Part shown: in pieces, positions 9,886 through 21,259 of the stretch
Position numbering within the stretch: the stretch's first letter is position 1
Layout of the letters: every line of letters begins with the position of its first letter
From: Lineus longissimus
Taxonomy: Eukaryota; Nemertea; Pilidiophora; Heteronemertea; Lineidae
DNA: 64,000 nucleotides
Assembly: GCF_910592395.1 (NCBI RefSeq)
Contig: NC_088323.1
Span: forward strand, 13,503,501-13,567,500
Direction of reading: 5' to 3'
Notes under the pieces: generated by a model
Seen by the model: the letters and a program-made list of their open reading frames with translations, nothing else
The model's database searches: none
What the model was told of the DNA's origin: nothing
Translations under genes and position numbers: made by a program

Positions 9886-10410
9886 TTACATTGTACACAC
9901 AAAATCTAGAAGTATTTTTATTTCAGGAGACGACAAAAAGTTGCTCCCCTGATCCCTTATTTCTAAAAGTTCCCTAATTTGAAATCCCAACCTCGTTTGA
10001 CCTGGCAATTTATAGACCTCATCTAACATATATCCTAAAAGTGGCAAATTGTACCTATTCCAATTATATTTATGAGTAATGAAGGTAAAAGTTTTCCCTA
10101 GTGGTGAACTGCTGCCTGCAACTTTTAACTGGATACATTTCCGAGTGTACTTGTTTTTTACAACAAACAAGCCACTTACGAATTTCACCATTCTCTTTTC
10201 CAATTGTTTTTGAATACAGCAATCTTGAATGATATCTGTTAATAGCTCATTATGTGTACGGTAAGAGAGACACAATACCTGTCTGATGCATTTACGCCAT
10301 GCGATGTAGAGGTCTTTCATGTACGGTTTTGACATATCTAATAGTTGGTATCCATATAGTGACATACAGAAGTTTTTAAATAGTCTATATCTTGTGATGT
10401 AGTTTGGCAA
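9886..10410 (-). pseudogene. LINE reverse transcriptase C-terminal fragment
   Basis: A 174-codon open frame contains RLFKNFCMSLYGYQLLDMS, then 'IAWRKCIRQVLCLSYRTH', the post-polymerase region of a CR1/L2/Rex-type LINE protein (family 'YCMSLYG...AWRK...RTH'). The catalytic core would lie upstream (above 10410) and is missing, so the copy is truncated. It begins just beyond the right end of the Tigger element. The clade cannot be fixed from this region. Confidence 0.7.
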
Positions 10411-10500
10411 ATCTAAACTGAGACATTAAAAAATTAAAAAAATTATCGTTTGAATTTAGGATTATAATTGCTCATTTTAGCACGTAAATTATTTGTTTTT

Positions 10501-10551
10501 AGCTCACCTCTTAGCGGAGGTGAGCTTATCCCATACCGTGGCGTCCGTCGT

Positions 10552-10598
<47 letters not shown>

Positions 10599-11648
10599 CG
10601 TCGTCGTCCGTCGTCCGTTAGCAGGGCACGTTTCGTAACTGTTAGAGCTATTGAGTTGAAACTTGGTACACATGTACCCTGATGTAATGACACCTTGGAG
10701 ACCAAGTTTCGGTCCGATTCGTTTCATGGTTTGGCCACCAGGGGGCCAAACGTTAAAAGTGAAAATGTGCAATATCTCCCTTAATAGTAGTCGGGAAATT
10801 TTGAAAAAAATATGGTAGGTACTTCTAGCAAAGGTGCATCATATATCCTCCGGGTTTTTGATTTGACCTCATTTCAAGGTCACAGAGGTCAAATGGTGTA
10901 AATTGGCCGTTAGGATGTAACGATGGCACGTTTCTAAACTGCAATGACTATTGATACCAAATTTGGTACACATTTACCCCTTAGTCAGGTGATCTCAGGG
11001 ACCGAAGTTTAGTCCAATATGATTCACCACTTGACCACCAGGGGGCAAAATCCAAAAACCTTAAAAATGTGATTATTCCTTAACTTCTTGCCCGATTGCC
11101 ACCAATTTGATATCATGGGTACATCTAACCACCATACAGTATATGTCACACAGGTTTTTAATTTGACCTTCTTGTCAAGGTCACATAGGTCAAATGGCGT
11201 AAATTCGCCGCCAGGCCGTAACTATGGCACGTTTCTTAACTGCAATGACTATTGATCACAAATTAAGTACACATGTACCCCTTGGTCAGGTGATCTCAGG
11301 TACCGAAGTTTGGTGCGATCTGATTTGCCGTTTGGCCTCCAGGGAGGGGGCCAAATCCGAAATTCTTCAAAATGCCATTATTCCTAGTAATGACTTGCCC
11401 GATTGGCACCAATTTTATATCATAGGTACATCTGATTCTAACAACCATTCAATGTGTCACCCGGGTCTTCTTTGATTTCACCTACTTTTCAAGGTCACAG
11501 AGGTCGAATGTACTGTAAATTGGCCATTTTGGGGAAATTGTAATTGCTTGGACCTACATCAAACCTAACACTACATGACACAATACCATGCTCTTTATCC
11601 ATCTTTCCTCCACATGAGGTGAGCACAATGGCCCTGGCCATTTCATTT
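10501..11648 (+). mobile_element. 'AGCTCACC' non-autonomous repeat element, copy 1
   Basis: It starts with a hairpin, agctcacctc-(6)-gaggtgagct, at 10501-10526, then a conserved 'ttatcccataccgtggcgtc' segment, a (GTC)n run, and three diverged tandem units of about 300 bases (near 10615, 10920 and 11218). Each unit contains 'atggcacgttt', 'actgcaatgactattgat' and 'caaggtcacagaggtcaaat' variants. It ends near 'catgaggtgagcacaatggc', the inverse of its start. A near-identical copy occupies 50933-52028. There is no coding potential. Elements opening with AGCTCACC hairpins are, to my memory, common in aquatic invertebrate genomes, but I cannot name a family with certainty. Confidence 0.75.
10541..10619. 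repeat. (GTC)n microsatellite with GTCC interruptions
   Basis: About 20 GTC trinucleotides with CGTCC interruptions form part of the AGCTCACC element. The second copy (51014-51060) has far fewer units, so the run has changed length between copies. Confidence 0.9.
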
Positions 11649-11789
11649 GTGTTAAATGTTGAGTTAAAAGAACCACGCCCGAAATCAAAAGGTACCGTCA
11701 AAAGTGACCAAAAATAGTTGTATGTTGTTTGTATCGCACTAATTAGAAAAAGTAAATTAACACGATTTATAATAGTTCTCTTTCTCTTG

Positions 11790-12035
11790 ATGACCCATGA
11801 TTTATATTTGGTGCTAAATGTCATATATTTTTTACAGGTTTCAAATAAAAATATTCAACTACGAAACGGCTTCAGTTTTCTTCTGTGCCAAACCCCGGGC
11901 ACAACAGTCACTACAATATTTTATCATACTAAATCACTACGTAACTTTAATGTTATATAAATATCGCACAACCATGACTACGTGCGATAGTCATATACAT
12001 TTAATATTATATTTGTCAGCGGTACGTTGGTCGGA
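11790..12035 (+). repeat. Block also found at 40400-40575
   Basis: The text beginning 'tttggtgctaaatgtcatat' and ending near 'gagtagctaccg' is repeated at 40400-40570. In the second place it runs directly into a LINE reverse transcriptase fragment, so this is probably the 5' part or leader of that LINE. No frame is open here. Confidence 0.6.
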
Positions 12036-12431
12036 GTCGAGTAGCTACCGCTTTGTTTCTTTACGGTTATTTTCTATATTACACCTGACTGTTAGTTATT
12101 AATATTTCGTAATTTGTAACCTCACATGTCTTTTGTTAGGAGGAATCAACTTATATACCCTATAGTCCTGCGAAAGAGAACGAATATTGCTGACATGTCC
12201 CTATTTAATAACTGGGTCTCTTGGTCATTCTTGGATGGATCATCCCTGCATCACATCTCCCTGGTTCAATTAGCTAGCGAAATTTGGCTGGGTGTAACAT
12301 CGGGGCTTTGATTTAGATTTGGCAACCTCTGCAAGGGAATAGCATCATTTTCTCTCTCGCGGGATATTAGGGTATATCTATTTATTGTATTTTGATATTT
12401 GGTTATCGACAGTATGTCTGCCTTGTTTCAG

Positions 12432-12530
12432 GACGGCTGGACGGCGCTAATGATCGCCTCCCATTACGATCAGCCTGATGTTGTAGATGTTCTATTGAAA
12501 GGTGGCGCAGAAGTTGACAAAGAGAAGAAG
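12432..12530 (+). CDS. Exon encoding exactly one ankyrin repeat
   Basis: The exon is bounded by acceptor 'cttgtttcag' and donor 'gtaaca'. Its 99 bases in phase 0 give 33 residues (DGWTALMIASHYDQPDVVDV, then LLKGGAEVDKEKK), one canonical ankyrin repeat with the TALM/LL signature. Related exons lie at 42486-42584 and, decayed, at 13127-13180, 30160-30280 and 30464-30530. Symmetric 99-base exons allow repeat number to grow by exon duplication. No continuous gene can be assembled around it here, so it may be an orphan exon of a larger gene or a copied remnant. Confidence 0.7.
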
Positions 12531-12649
12531 GTAACACACCAAAACTTCCATTCATCTGAACTTAGCTTTCTAACTCATAAGATAACAAAGAATATTATTG
12601 TTGAATGAGATAACTAGTTTGAATCACTTAAAATCATCTTCACCTCAGG

Positions 12650-13125
12650 GATCGTATTCATGAAGCCTTCTTAAGAGAGTTTAGTAAGAATTTACGTATT
12701 ACTAGGTGGTTCTTAGCGAGTTGCATCATATTGTCAAAGCACTCGTAACTTCAATCGATTTCGTAAGTCGCTACTAGCGCTACGTGAGGTGTTTTCGACT
12801 TCGTAGCGTTTTCTATAGAGGTTCTTCACGTGACTTCATGACATGACGTTTTGATGGCCACCTGCCAATACATTTCCTTTACGTCGTGACCACGTGTGAC
12901 GCGGCAAATATGGCAGTGCAAAACAATACTCTATATTCCGACGTTAGATGGCGCGCCGATCGAATCTGACTTGACACTAGGTGGCAGCAGCTGACAGGTA
13001 TAAAAAGATAAAAAGACGACACGCCCACAAAATGTCCGCGATCGATAAATTTGAACCCGCAATTCACACACTTTGTGACCAAAAACATTGGAGAAAAGTA
13101 TCATATACAAAAGAGTTTTTTTTAA
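12650..13125. repeat. Intronic repeat block, also at 42705-43180
   Basis: It begins 'ggatcgtattcatgaagcct', resembling the ends of widespread short non-autonomous transposons of marine invertebrates. It continues through E-box-like CACGTG (about 12888) and a 'tataaaaaga' stretch near 13000. Both copies of the duplicated segment contain it. I cannot locate a matching right end, so a transposon call is tentative. Confidence 0.4.
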
Positions 13126-13126
13126 A

Positions 13127-13180
13127 AAGGTCGTAGATTCTCTATTGAAACGTGACGCAGAGGTTGAACAAGGGGAAAAG
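13127..13180 (+). pseudogene. Partial ankyrin-repeat exon
   Basis: The second half of a repeat (VVDSLLKRDAEVEQGEK) is followed by a donor 'gtaacacacc' identical to that of the intact exon. The first half and the acceptor are missing. The same truncated exon is at 43186-43240, so the loss predates the duplication. Confidence 0.6.
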
Positions 13181-13413
13181 GTAACACACCAAACGTCCCA
13201 TTCATCCTAACTTAGCGCTCTAAAATCGTAAGATAATGAAGCGATGTATGTTTTTGTTGAATGGGATAATTCTTGCGGTCATCTACACCTCAGACTCTTA
13301 TCCATTTATATATTGCGATATTTGCTTCTCGATAGAATACTCATTAAATTGTTATATACATTAACATGCCAGCTGTATACATGTAGCACTGCAGCTGTCC
13401 CGAGAGGAAAACA

Positions 13414-13470
13414 ATGGCCAATTTGAACCCTGTGGCGCCTCGAAAGTTAAAGTTCCAAAAAGTCAAAGAG
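13414..13470 (+). CDS. Probable first coding exon of an unknown gene
   Basis: ATG is followed by 19 codons, MANLNPVAPRKLKFQKVKE, and then a good donor, gtaaac. The copy at 43471-43527 differs at one residue (Ile for Asn at position 3), with silent changes elsewhere. A basic, start-exon-like peptide followed by a coiled-coil frame about 270 bases later suggests that both belong to one gene. I do not recognise the protein. Confidence 0.5.
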
Positions 13471-13739
13471 GTAAACATATAGGGTCACAATTTGCAATGT
13501 CCGTTAAATCTTGGTAAGAAGATACGACTTGTTATCCAAAGTTTAACATTGTAGATGCTTCCTGATCAGTAGTATATATCGATAATTGCGGTTATTAATT
13601 AATTAAACACCGCGTTTGTGTTATTCGATCATTCACATGAGGTTTATAGCTCACACATTTTTGCATGGCGTTACAGCAGTGCAAAAACATGAACAAACAA
13701 ACTGCATGTAATCACGAAATACTATCGTACAATGCTATC

Positions 13740-14095
13740 GTGACTTCTGCTCAAAATTATCAAAAACTGACGCGGTTAACGACAGTCTGCAGACTCAACT
13801 TAACGATTTACAACACGAAAACAGCGTCCTTAAGTCTCAGTTAGACAAAAACAATTAAGAAATCTATGAAATAAAGGGAAAAGGAAACAAAAAAGCTTAG
13901 AAAACAGTGTGATAAGCATAACTCACTAAGGCGAGACGAAATCAAACTTGAATTTGAACGTAAGCAGGGACATTCGGGTGTCTCGAAACTTCGTAATGAT
14001 CTGAAGCAACTGAAAGCAGACGTCAGTGCGATCGAGATGCCAGAGACGAGCAGGGATTTAAATGACATTCGGAAAAATGCTGGGTCAACTACCTT
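13740..14095 (+). pseudogene. Coiled-coil protein remnant
   Basis: The frame reads NDSLQTQLNDLQHENSVLKS with leucines at heptad spacing, then meets a TAA at about 13857. A second frame continues KLRKQCDKHNSLRRDEIKLE and 'LRNDLKQLKADVSAIEMPE', also strongly coiled-coil, up to 'DLNDIRKN'. The copy at 43790-44310 goes further. Composition suggests a filament or scaffold segment, or an ORF1-type protein. The stop and frameshift are shared in part with copy 2, so the locus was probably already decayed when duplicated. Confidence 0.55.
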
Positions 14096-14289
14096 TTCAC
14101 AGGGGCCTGCCCCTGCACTCTATCACTCGTGGAGTGACCACATGCATGTATTTATAAGGAGGCTTGGGTTATCTGTTCATATGATTACAAGAAGCAAACT
14201 CAAAATGTTAAGTGTTCATCATCATATGCGAATGAAAAATATACATATGATAGCGAGTGACGTCATCGATATTTATGTTGATTGTCAGT

Positions 14290-14595
14290 AACGAATCACA
14301 GAGCTTTTATTTTTTGATGTTTCCAGGGATTAATTATAGAGGACCACCGGGAGTGGGGAGCTTATTGACCCCTTGAAATAGAAGTTGTATGGGTCTCGGC
14401 TCCACATCATTGGTATTCACCTGCTATGAACAAGCGTTATAAAGTATTGTTTCTTGTAGTCCCGCGAGAGGTGGAGACGGTTGCGTTCTGTCTCTCGTCC
14501 TCAAGCTGGCCATTTGAATATAGTTGATTTACCGAGACTTACCTGTAAGTTGAAGGTTGATTGTAATTCTATCGAACTATCAATCACGAGCTGCA
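14290..14595. other. Spacer next to DIRS copy 1; partly repeated at 48595-48780
   Basis: No gene is visible. From 14402 ('cacatcattggtattcacct') onward the sequence matches the flank of DIRS copy 2, so this is probably the 3' untranslated or terminal part of the DIRS element on the minus strand. Confidence 0.5.
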
Positions 14596-15728
14596 TCACA
14601 TGAAATACGCGTAGTAGACCTGCAGTCGGCCTACTGGCCCAGCCACGCTAAATACCCACCATGTGAGTTCTGCCTTGGCTCCATCTGTCAAGCAAGTATT
14701 TTTGTCATAGTCGCCAGTTTGTAATTGGAGAACCTGCATCTTATTAGCTTCCAACTGTCCGTAATAAAGTGGGCCATACATCACCCCGGGGAACCAAGGC
14801 ACTAAAGTACCGATAACCTCAGTAAGTAATCTTATAGTAGGCCTATCTTTTCTCAGTAGGCTTGAGCATATGGCTTTGACTTTTTTCCACTTTCTCTGGT
14901 GTGAGGAAAACGGCAATAAGTATTGAGTCAAATATGAATCCAATAAATTCCCTTTGTTGCATTGGTGGCCATCTTGACTTAATGGGATGGAGAATTAACC
15001 TATGGTCAGCTAGTATTGTAGTAGCCATCATTGCACTTCTGGCACATGCCAGTGTCATATCTTGCTTCAGCCACAGATCGTCAACATATATGACCGATGG
15101 GATACCTTGCTGCCTTATGCGTGCCATAATCGGTTTCATTAGGTTTGTCCATACCCTTGGACACGGGCCAAGCCCATTCGGGGAGCATGTATACTGAAAT
15201 AATCTCAAACTTTAAATATCTTTGTGAATTTCTGTGTATGAGGCACACTACAATTCGCATCTTTGATATCAATTGTGCATTGATAGCAACCAGGTGTCAT
15301 CAAATCTACAACGGTCTTAATGCCCTCCATTTTAAAAAGGGCATCCATCAAATGCTTGTTCAAGATGGACAGATCTAGGATCATTCTATATGTTCCATCC
15401 ATCTTTGGCCTCAGAAAAATTCCGGAAATAAACTATATTGGCTTTTGGTGACATTCTATTATCACTTTCTTCTCCAGAAGATATCTAATTCCACCATTAA
15501 TGGCCTCAGTTACCTCTCTGTTAAATTTTATTTTGGATGGCAACCTAGTTTGTCGAGGCGAATCTCCATCAAACTCAAGCGGGTAGCCTTGACAATATTG
15601 AGGAGAAAAGGATCAGATGTTGATTCCTTCCAGTTTTCAAAATACATGTAATGTCGTATTCTACCTGCTTCAAAATGGCGAATATCGGCCTCCGATTTTG
15701 TCAACGGTTTGCTCAATGAACTCATTGA
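14596..15728 (-). pseudogene. DIRS-type retrotransposon RT / RNase H, copy 1
   Basis: Minus-strand frames in order are as follows. At 15725-15528 is the pre-RT block (AGRIRHYMYFENWK). At 15402-15205 are DGTYRMILDLSILNK, 'HFKME'-like and 'IDIKDA', which are RT motifs. At 15208-14900 are LPNGLG-like SPNGLGPCPRVWTNLMKP and 'SVIYVDDLWL' with the catalytic YVDD. At 14943-14596 is the DIRS RNase H (GTLVPWFPGVMYGPLYYGQL and 'AELTWW'). This order and these motifs match DIRS-group tyrosine-recombinase elements. Frameshifts break it and no tyrosine recombinase was found. Its gag lies at 17250-17885, separated by an insertion. Confidence 0.85.
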
Positions 15729-16513
15729 GACGTAATAACGACATTTTCATGAGCTCAGAAACTATTAATTTCAACTTAACCACGCAGCTATGAATAATTT
15801 GAATAATTTCCAACAGAAATCTATATGAAATATGCAATATTGGGGAACAGAGCGCCGTTTGAAACGACAGGGCGTCATCGTTTTCTTCAACGCATTTTCA
15901 GTATGCCCGCGGTGAAACTCGGCCCTTTTCATCAAATTTGGTATCTCATGACAACGGAGGTGTCCTCTAAGAGAATCCAGTCCGACTTTTTGCACATATT
16001 ACAAAGAAATGCCTTGACTACCTGAAAATACAATCTGTTCGGCATTCCGAAGGTCAGTTTTGCTTGCAGTGCGAATTCAAAAAGACCAGTTGCGCTTAAA
16101 GGGGTACCTGTTTTAAGTGCAGTTTCCGCCAAATGTGAACACTGCGGTGGCACAAGGCATGAATTGCCTTGCCCAAGGACTAAACAAATATGCTTCTATA
16201 TGATATAAGTTGAATATATGAAAAGCTTGATTCTTTCCGAATAAGAATATGCATGTTTTGCAGTACATGATTGAAGCTGAACGTGATTATTTTGCACAGT
16301 TGAGGCGTTCTATATATTTCGACGTATGGGATGCTAAGTATGACACAATTTGAGCAGATTGTCATAGTACATATGATATTTCTAGATGGTCGTTTCAGCC
16401 TTTCCTTTTGAGGAAACCAGTGTTGTCGGGTATCATGCAGGAGACTTGTAGGATGCTGCAGTTTTATCATATGTTAAAAAAAGGCTGTCAGGTTAATGTC
16501 AACCTTACCTTAA
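15729..16513. other. Inserted sequence inside DIRS copy 1, unassigned
   Basis: In DIRS copy 2 the text on either side (…ctcattgag / gaggaagttgtact) is nearly adjacent, so 15729-17212 is an insertion. Its right part is the short transposon at 16514-17205. The left part, this stretch, has no identifiable gene. Confidence 0.5.
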
Positions 16514-17205
16514 GGTCTCATTAGGGAGTTTTTTTTTTATTCATGCGCCCCCCCCCCTTCACTGTAGTTCCTAAAATCATTGATTTTTCGGTCCTTACGG
16601 TCAGTGTTGATTTAGCAGCTGTTTTGGCAAAGACTTTTTTTTTTAGTTTCTGAAACCTAGAGCTCTACTCAATAGGCGGCTAACAAGAAACTACGCATTT
16701 ATACTGTTGTTGCCGACATATGTGTACACTGAACTTGGGATGTGCGTCGGCCCCGTGTTGAAATGCCGTCCAGTGCCAGTTGGTGGGTTTTTCGCTGATT
16801 TGTGCAATCTCAAAAGTTCAATGGTTGACCCTCGATTTTTTTTGATTTTTGTGTAGCGTAAGCAACTGTCTTTCATAGGAGAATGGTCACTCTAAGAATT
16901 ATTCAGGAAAAAATGTATAATATTTTGGTTTTTTCGTTATTATCCGGCCTAATTGGCAAAATTGCCATTCGGGATGGTGAACAGAGCTAGGAGCAAGTGC
17001 GACGCTTATGATTTATTTTAAGAAATAAAATGCCCAATTTAACATCCTGCAGAATCAGGGGAATCGGGCGTTTCCAGTGCTATACGACACAAATGGATTG
17101 TCCTCATGCATTCACTTTTGAAACGCATTTTATAATAGATGTTACGTCCTGTTAATGGGGCACGTCATCATCGCGTACATTTCGGAAAAACTCCCTAACG
17201 AGACC
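16514..17205. mobile_element. Short non-autonomous DNA transposon with 20-base inverted ends
   Basis: The left end 'ggtctcattagggagttttt' at 16514 is the inverse of 17186-17205, with one mismatch. The 692-base interior is non-coding. Its part from 16719 to 17115 is repeated at 1-415. A target duplication is not obvious, and the sequence TTAA overlaps the left end only. Confidence 0.7.
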
Positions 17206-17249
17206 TGAGCTCTGCATCATTGAAGGAAGTTGTACTTATATGGTCAATA

Positions 17250-17885
17250 TCAAGCTGAGAAGTGTTTTGAGGACCTACCTGATCTGGTAAACGTACTGTC
17301 TTTACTTTCCGTCCTCCCGTTTCTTCTTGTTATGGGAGTAGGGCTTCTTTCCCCTTCCGCCTTGGAAATTGCCACGGTATTATTGACGGGATTGGTAACT
17401 GTTGTGGCCGTGATGGAAAAACTATTTCCCCGCGGCTTCCACGAGTAGTTTTTTGACAAAGAGTATGAGTTTTTCGTCTCTTCCTCAACGTGTTTGGCCT
17501 CTTTTATAGCCTTGGAGATGGCGTCGCCAAATAATTTGTTGGTAACAGGGATTATACCTGTTTGGCAAAGGCTTTGATACTTTGCCCTGAGACCTGGCTT
17601 TATTGCTTCCTTACGTTTTATTGAGAGCTCCTGGTTTGCGTACCCAAGAAGAGCCAAAGCATCGGAAGCGATTTTGACTTTTTTCTGTTTGTCAATGTTC
17701 TCTTTGAGAATTGAATATGCGATGCTAGCCTAGCCACTGCGGCAGCAGCTTTGTTAACTGCCTTCTGGATATGAAATAGGAGGACATCACGCGATCGGGC
17801 AACAGAAGTGATCTGTGTCCTTATCTCATCGTTAAGCTTTGGGGTTTTTAAAGCCCAACAGTTTTTCGGAAAGGGATAGAGTTTT
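17250..17885 (-). pseudogene. DIRS-type gag, copy 1
   Basis: Two overlapping frames (17250-17657 and 17618-17890) give a gag of the DIRS group: LGYANQELSIKRKEAIKPGL, 'LFGDAISKAIKEAK', a Ser/Arg-rich tail, and upstream 'WALKTPKLNDEI'. Copy 2 (49700-50119 plus 52158-52385) keeps a longer basic tail, so copy 1 has frameshifted within it. It is positioned 5' of the RT on the minus strand, as expected. At about 17885 it runs directly into a BEL integrase end. Confidence 0.7.
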
Positions 17886-18520
17886 TCTCTATATAGTTCT
17901 CCTATGATCGCCAGTTTCCAGTTTCTCATGTTGGTGTACGAGAATGACGTCATTTATTTCAATGATGTCGGTTTTGGCATTTTGTTTGGTATAAGTTCGT
18001 ATTGGTGTTGTTCCGGCAACCTCGCGAGATACTATAGATCGACAAAAAATTCGCGTGCAGTAATTTTTCTAAATTTTGCGAAAAGGTCATGCTCGCGAAT
18101 ATACTCTGCCGCGAAAATATCTTGCTTTTCAGCAAGAATTCCATGTCATTGATGCCATGCCTCCTCATGCAGTGCATCAAGCTAGGCCCTATGCAGCTCT
18201 AGCATACGAAACCATAAAAAAGGGGTTAATTGATACCGTGTATACCCCTTGCAATTACCACGTATATAATTACACCTAACAACCATAAATTCCACACTTC
18301 TTCAATGACTTTTGCCTGAATCAATGCTCATCTTTTGTGCTATCGGCTTAATTACTCTATACATTGACACCTGTTGACAGTGGATTTGAGTATACTGTAT
18401 AGACACGTGCACTTCAGCACCTATTCACTAGTAGCAGCTCTTGGTCAAAATACACGATTTTATTTTAACAGAAAAAAATCGCCGTGTACAGTACTCATCA
18501 ACATCATCATCAATAGCGGC
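17886..18520 (-). pseudogene. BEL/Pao integrase C-terminal end (DUF5641-like), family 1
   Basis: On the minus strand the fragment 'RNWKLAIIGEL' is the conserved DUF5641-type end of BEL/Pao integrase. Upstream, 17990-18290 matches better-preserved frames at 33211-33429. The stretch 18291-18520 matches 53900-54110, which leads into the integrase in the complete copies. The remainder of the integrase is absent: beyond 18520 the sequence changes and a LINE follows. A DIRS element appears to have inserted at the end of this BEL. Confidence 0.65.
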
Positions 18521-18708
18521 TTCGTGGCCCTCTTGGGTCTTTGCCTCCTGTTAGTCGTCTCAAGTAAAACATATCTTTTTTGGGTGGAGTACGCATGCTA
18601 GTGCGGGTAAAGTGTCCAATAAACTTATGTACATATTTACACCGTCAACACATTTAAGTCAGTTTCCATATTACATAATAGCTAGAACTAAGAACAACCA
18701 TTCCATCA

Positions 18709-20600
18709 TCAGTACGAATATATGTCCTTCGCTGCCCAGTGGCTATCTAGTCGGCTTTTGAAGTATTCGATGGGTGGCGCCATGACTACCTCTTCTGACA
18801 GCTTATTCCACTCTGACACCGACCTGTTTGTGATGAAGTGAGACCTAGCCCTGGTTATGAAACGAGTTGGCTCCAGCTTGAGCGGATGGCCCCGGAGGTT
18901 TATTTTTGTGCTGTATGGTATTTCGAGCCTCGTCTCTAAGTATCCATGTGTTATTTTGAACAAGATAATCATGTCGCCCCTCAATCTCCTATGTCGAAGA
19001 CTCGGCAACTTGAGGCGTCTTAATCGTTCTTTATAAGGCAAGTTTTTTAGGTTTCTAACAAGCTTCGTTGCCCTACGCTGGACCTTTTCTAGTTTGTCTA
19101 TACAGCCTTTCTTCACCGGGCTCCATACTTCCTGTCCATACTCCAGATGAGTTCTTACAAGCGCTTTATATTGGAGGGTGAAAATACTGTGATTCATGTA
19201 GCTGAACGTCCTTTTCATAGTTCCAAGTGCTGCGTTCGCAGTCTTTACGATTTTATCAATATGTTGTTCAAATGACAGATTCGAGTCTATAATTATTCCT
19301 AGCTTCTTCTCCATCTGGACCGATTCTAGGTAATGTGGTGAGCCATCCGGGTTCCTTAAGTGATACTGACGTTGTAGAGGCCTGTTACCCAATCTCATAT
19401 GTTTACACTTGTCCAGATTGTAACTCATCTGCCATATCCCTGACCACTTTTCCAATGATCCCAAGTCTGCTTGGCATACCGCCTCCGTTTCTACTGAAAT
19501 TGCGACCCTATACGCCGTTGCATCATCTGCAAACATTTGTAATTCATTTGCCACTTCGTTCGGGAGGTCATTTACGTATATCACGAAAAGAAGTGGTCCT
19601 ATCACACTCCCTTGAGGGACACCACTCAGTACTGGTCTCGATGAGGACGTACATGCGGCTAGTATTACCCTCTGCGTTCTCTCCTCTAAGAAACTCTTGA
19701 TCCAGCCAATCGTGTTCGCCGAGAAGCCATAACTCTCAAGTTTGGACAGCAGCCGTTGATGTGCCACTCTATCAAACACTTTAGCATAATCTAGGAAGAA
19801 AATGTCAACCGAGTCCCCATCCTCAAGTCGGTTGAGCCAGTGCTTCATTGACTCCAGCCAATTGGTGTTACAACCCTTCTTACGTCTAAGCCATGCTGTT
19901 GTTCGCAAATCAAAGAGTTGATAGTTAGAGGGTCCATCATTTGATCCCTCACTATACTTTCCAATATTTTGCATATCACTGAGGTTAAACTTACAGGCCT
20001 GTAGTTTGTTGTACTGTTTTTATCTCCTTTTTTGAATATTGGTGTAATTTGAGCCTCCTTCCAATCCTTAGGAACAATCATACTTTCTAAACTAAATTGA
20101 AAAGTAATGTTAATGGCGTAGTCAGTTCGTCACGCAGTTCGTGTAGCAGCCTTGGGTGTATCCCATCTGGCCCCTGGGCTTTTGAAGTGTTTAATAGCTG
20201 CAGTTTCTTGTGGACTTGCTCTGGGGTTGCTGACTCCCGGGTCATTTGAACGTTTACTGGCCGTACTGGTATCGATGGGACTTGGCTGGTGTCTTCCACA
20301 GTAAATACACTGGCGAAGAACTTGTTCCGTCTTTCCTTGGTCATCTTCTACTTTTTCCCCAGCTTCGTCCTTCAGAGTTGGGATCTATTGGAACTTATTG
20401 GTTTTGTCCTTGTAGTAACCCCAGAACGCTTTAGGGTTCCTTTTGCACTCCCTGGCTATACTCTTCGCCTGGGTCTTTAAGCATATAAAAATGTTATGCA
20501 TGAAGAAAAATCTAACAAAACGATGTGAAAAGACAACAGAAATAAAAATGTTTTTCCATATCACAAATACGTCGTATATGAGTTGTCCTTTCTTCATGTG
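18709..20600 (-). pseudogene. CR1-like LINE reverse transcriptase
   Basis: The main frame (18709-19974, over 400 codons) carries 'FLDYAKVFDRV' and 'VPQGSVIGPLLFVIYVNDLP', the catalytic 'QMFADDATAY' (FADD form), 'KKLGIIIDSNLSF', and a C-terminal region ending 'ITNRSVSEWNKLSEEVV'. Upstream frames at 20081-19845 (ITPIFKKGDKNSTTNYRPVS), 20344-20087 (KAQGPDGIHPRLL) and about 20470-20390 (KRNPKAFWGYYKDKTNKF) complete the N-terminal RT part. Two frameshifts, near 19900 and 20090, separate them. The endonuclease is missing, so the copy is 5'-truncated. The motif set fits the CR1/Rex/L2 branch of the Jockey group. Confidence 0.85.
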
Positions 20601-21258
20601 CGTGTCAAAATATCCACCCTTCCATCAGGAAAAGGGTGGCGCAAGAGAGTTGTCCTGTCCTCCTCTTCCCGCGCTATACAAACCCGGCCACCATGCGAGA
20701 CGAAAAGGACAGACCTCGTTGCTTGGGAGCTAAACGGACATTGAGGAGACGGGACCCCTAGAATGTAGCGACGACTCGAGGCAATTCGCGTCATAATTTT
20801 AGCTAGGATGAGCAGTCTCTATGCATAGTCGATGACAAGGATTGCCTAGACACTGATAACATCCCAGTTATAGCAACAGAATGCTTCAGTAGGCTATTTG
20901 TCCCGAACAGACTTTCCCGATGGTGGAGACCCTAATTGATCCACACTCTTCGCTCCGCTCGGCTTGTGACAGCAGCCCGTAAAACCTCAGGAGGAGCGCG
21001 AATAAGAGTGCACATTAATCTGTGCTCGTTGCGGCATCGGGCTGCTTGTACTCTGCTACGCGACGAATGCACTCCCGTGGACAGCGCGGACGGATAGCGC
21101 CGAATTTTTGAGCGCTTACACGAAGCGTGGAAAAAATTCTTCAAGCACAATATCACGGGAGGGCATTTGTCGCGGGCGTCGAATGATGCACCTTTCAACG
21201 CCCCGGGACCCTCGGACTTTGGGCCTCGGATTTTGGGCGTTGAAAGGGACATTATACC
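20600..21258. other. Unassigned stretch with a small GC-rich hairpin
   Basis: No gene is seen. A hairpin with arms 'cctttcaacgccc' (21191-21203) and its inverse (21235-21247) encloses a GC-rich loop. Base composition here (about 20930-21250) is clearly more GC-rich than its neighbours. Confidence 0.5.
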
Positions 21259-21259
21259 T

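Larger units (their letters stand above)
12055..14290 (+). repeat. Duplicated segment, copy 1 (ankyrin / coiled-coil unit)
   Basis: This segment is collinear with 42115-44150 and about 44855-44990. Both contain a 99-base ankyrin exon, a block starting 'ggatcgtattcatgaagcct', a partial second ankyrin exon, a 57-base start exon and a coiled-coil frame in the same order. Small indels and substitutions are scattered through. Copy 2 carries an extra 0.7 kb between the coiled coil and the last block. Confidence 0.8.

Noticed and set aside
10541-10619. Short-spaced GTC repeats considered as a CRISPR-like array
   Set aside because: No unique spacers; a simple trinucleotide run in an animal repeat element.
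13000-13012. 'tataaaaaga' as a promoter TATA box
   Set aside because: It lies in an intronic repeat block present in both copies; no start site or gene downstream on a fitting spacing can be shown.
15990-16190. Plus-strand 'CEHCGGTRHELPC' resembling a zinc knuckle
   Set aside because: Spacing is CX2CX4HX3C rather than the gag form, the flanking frame has stops, and no gag-like core is adjacent.
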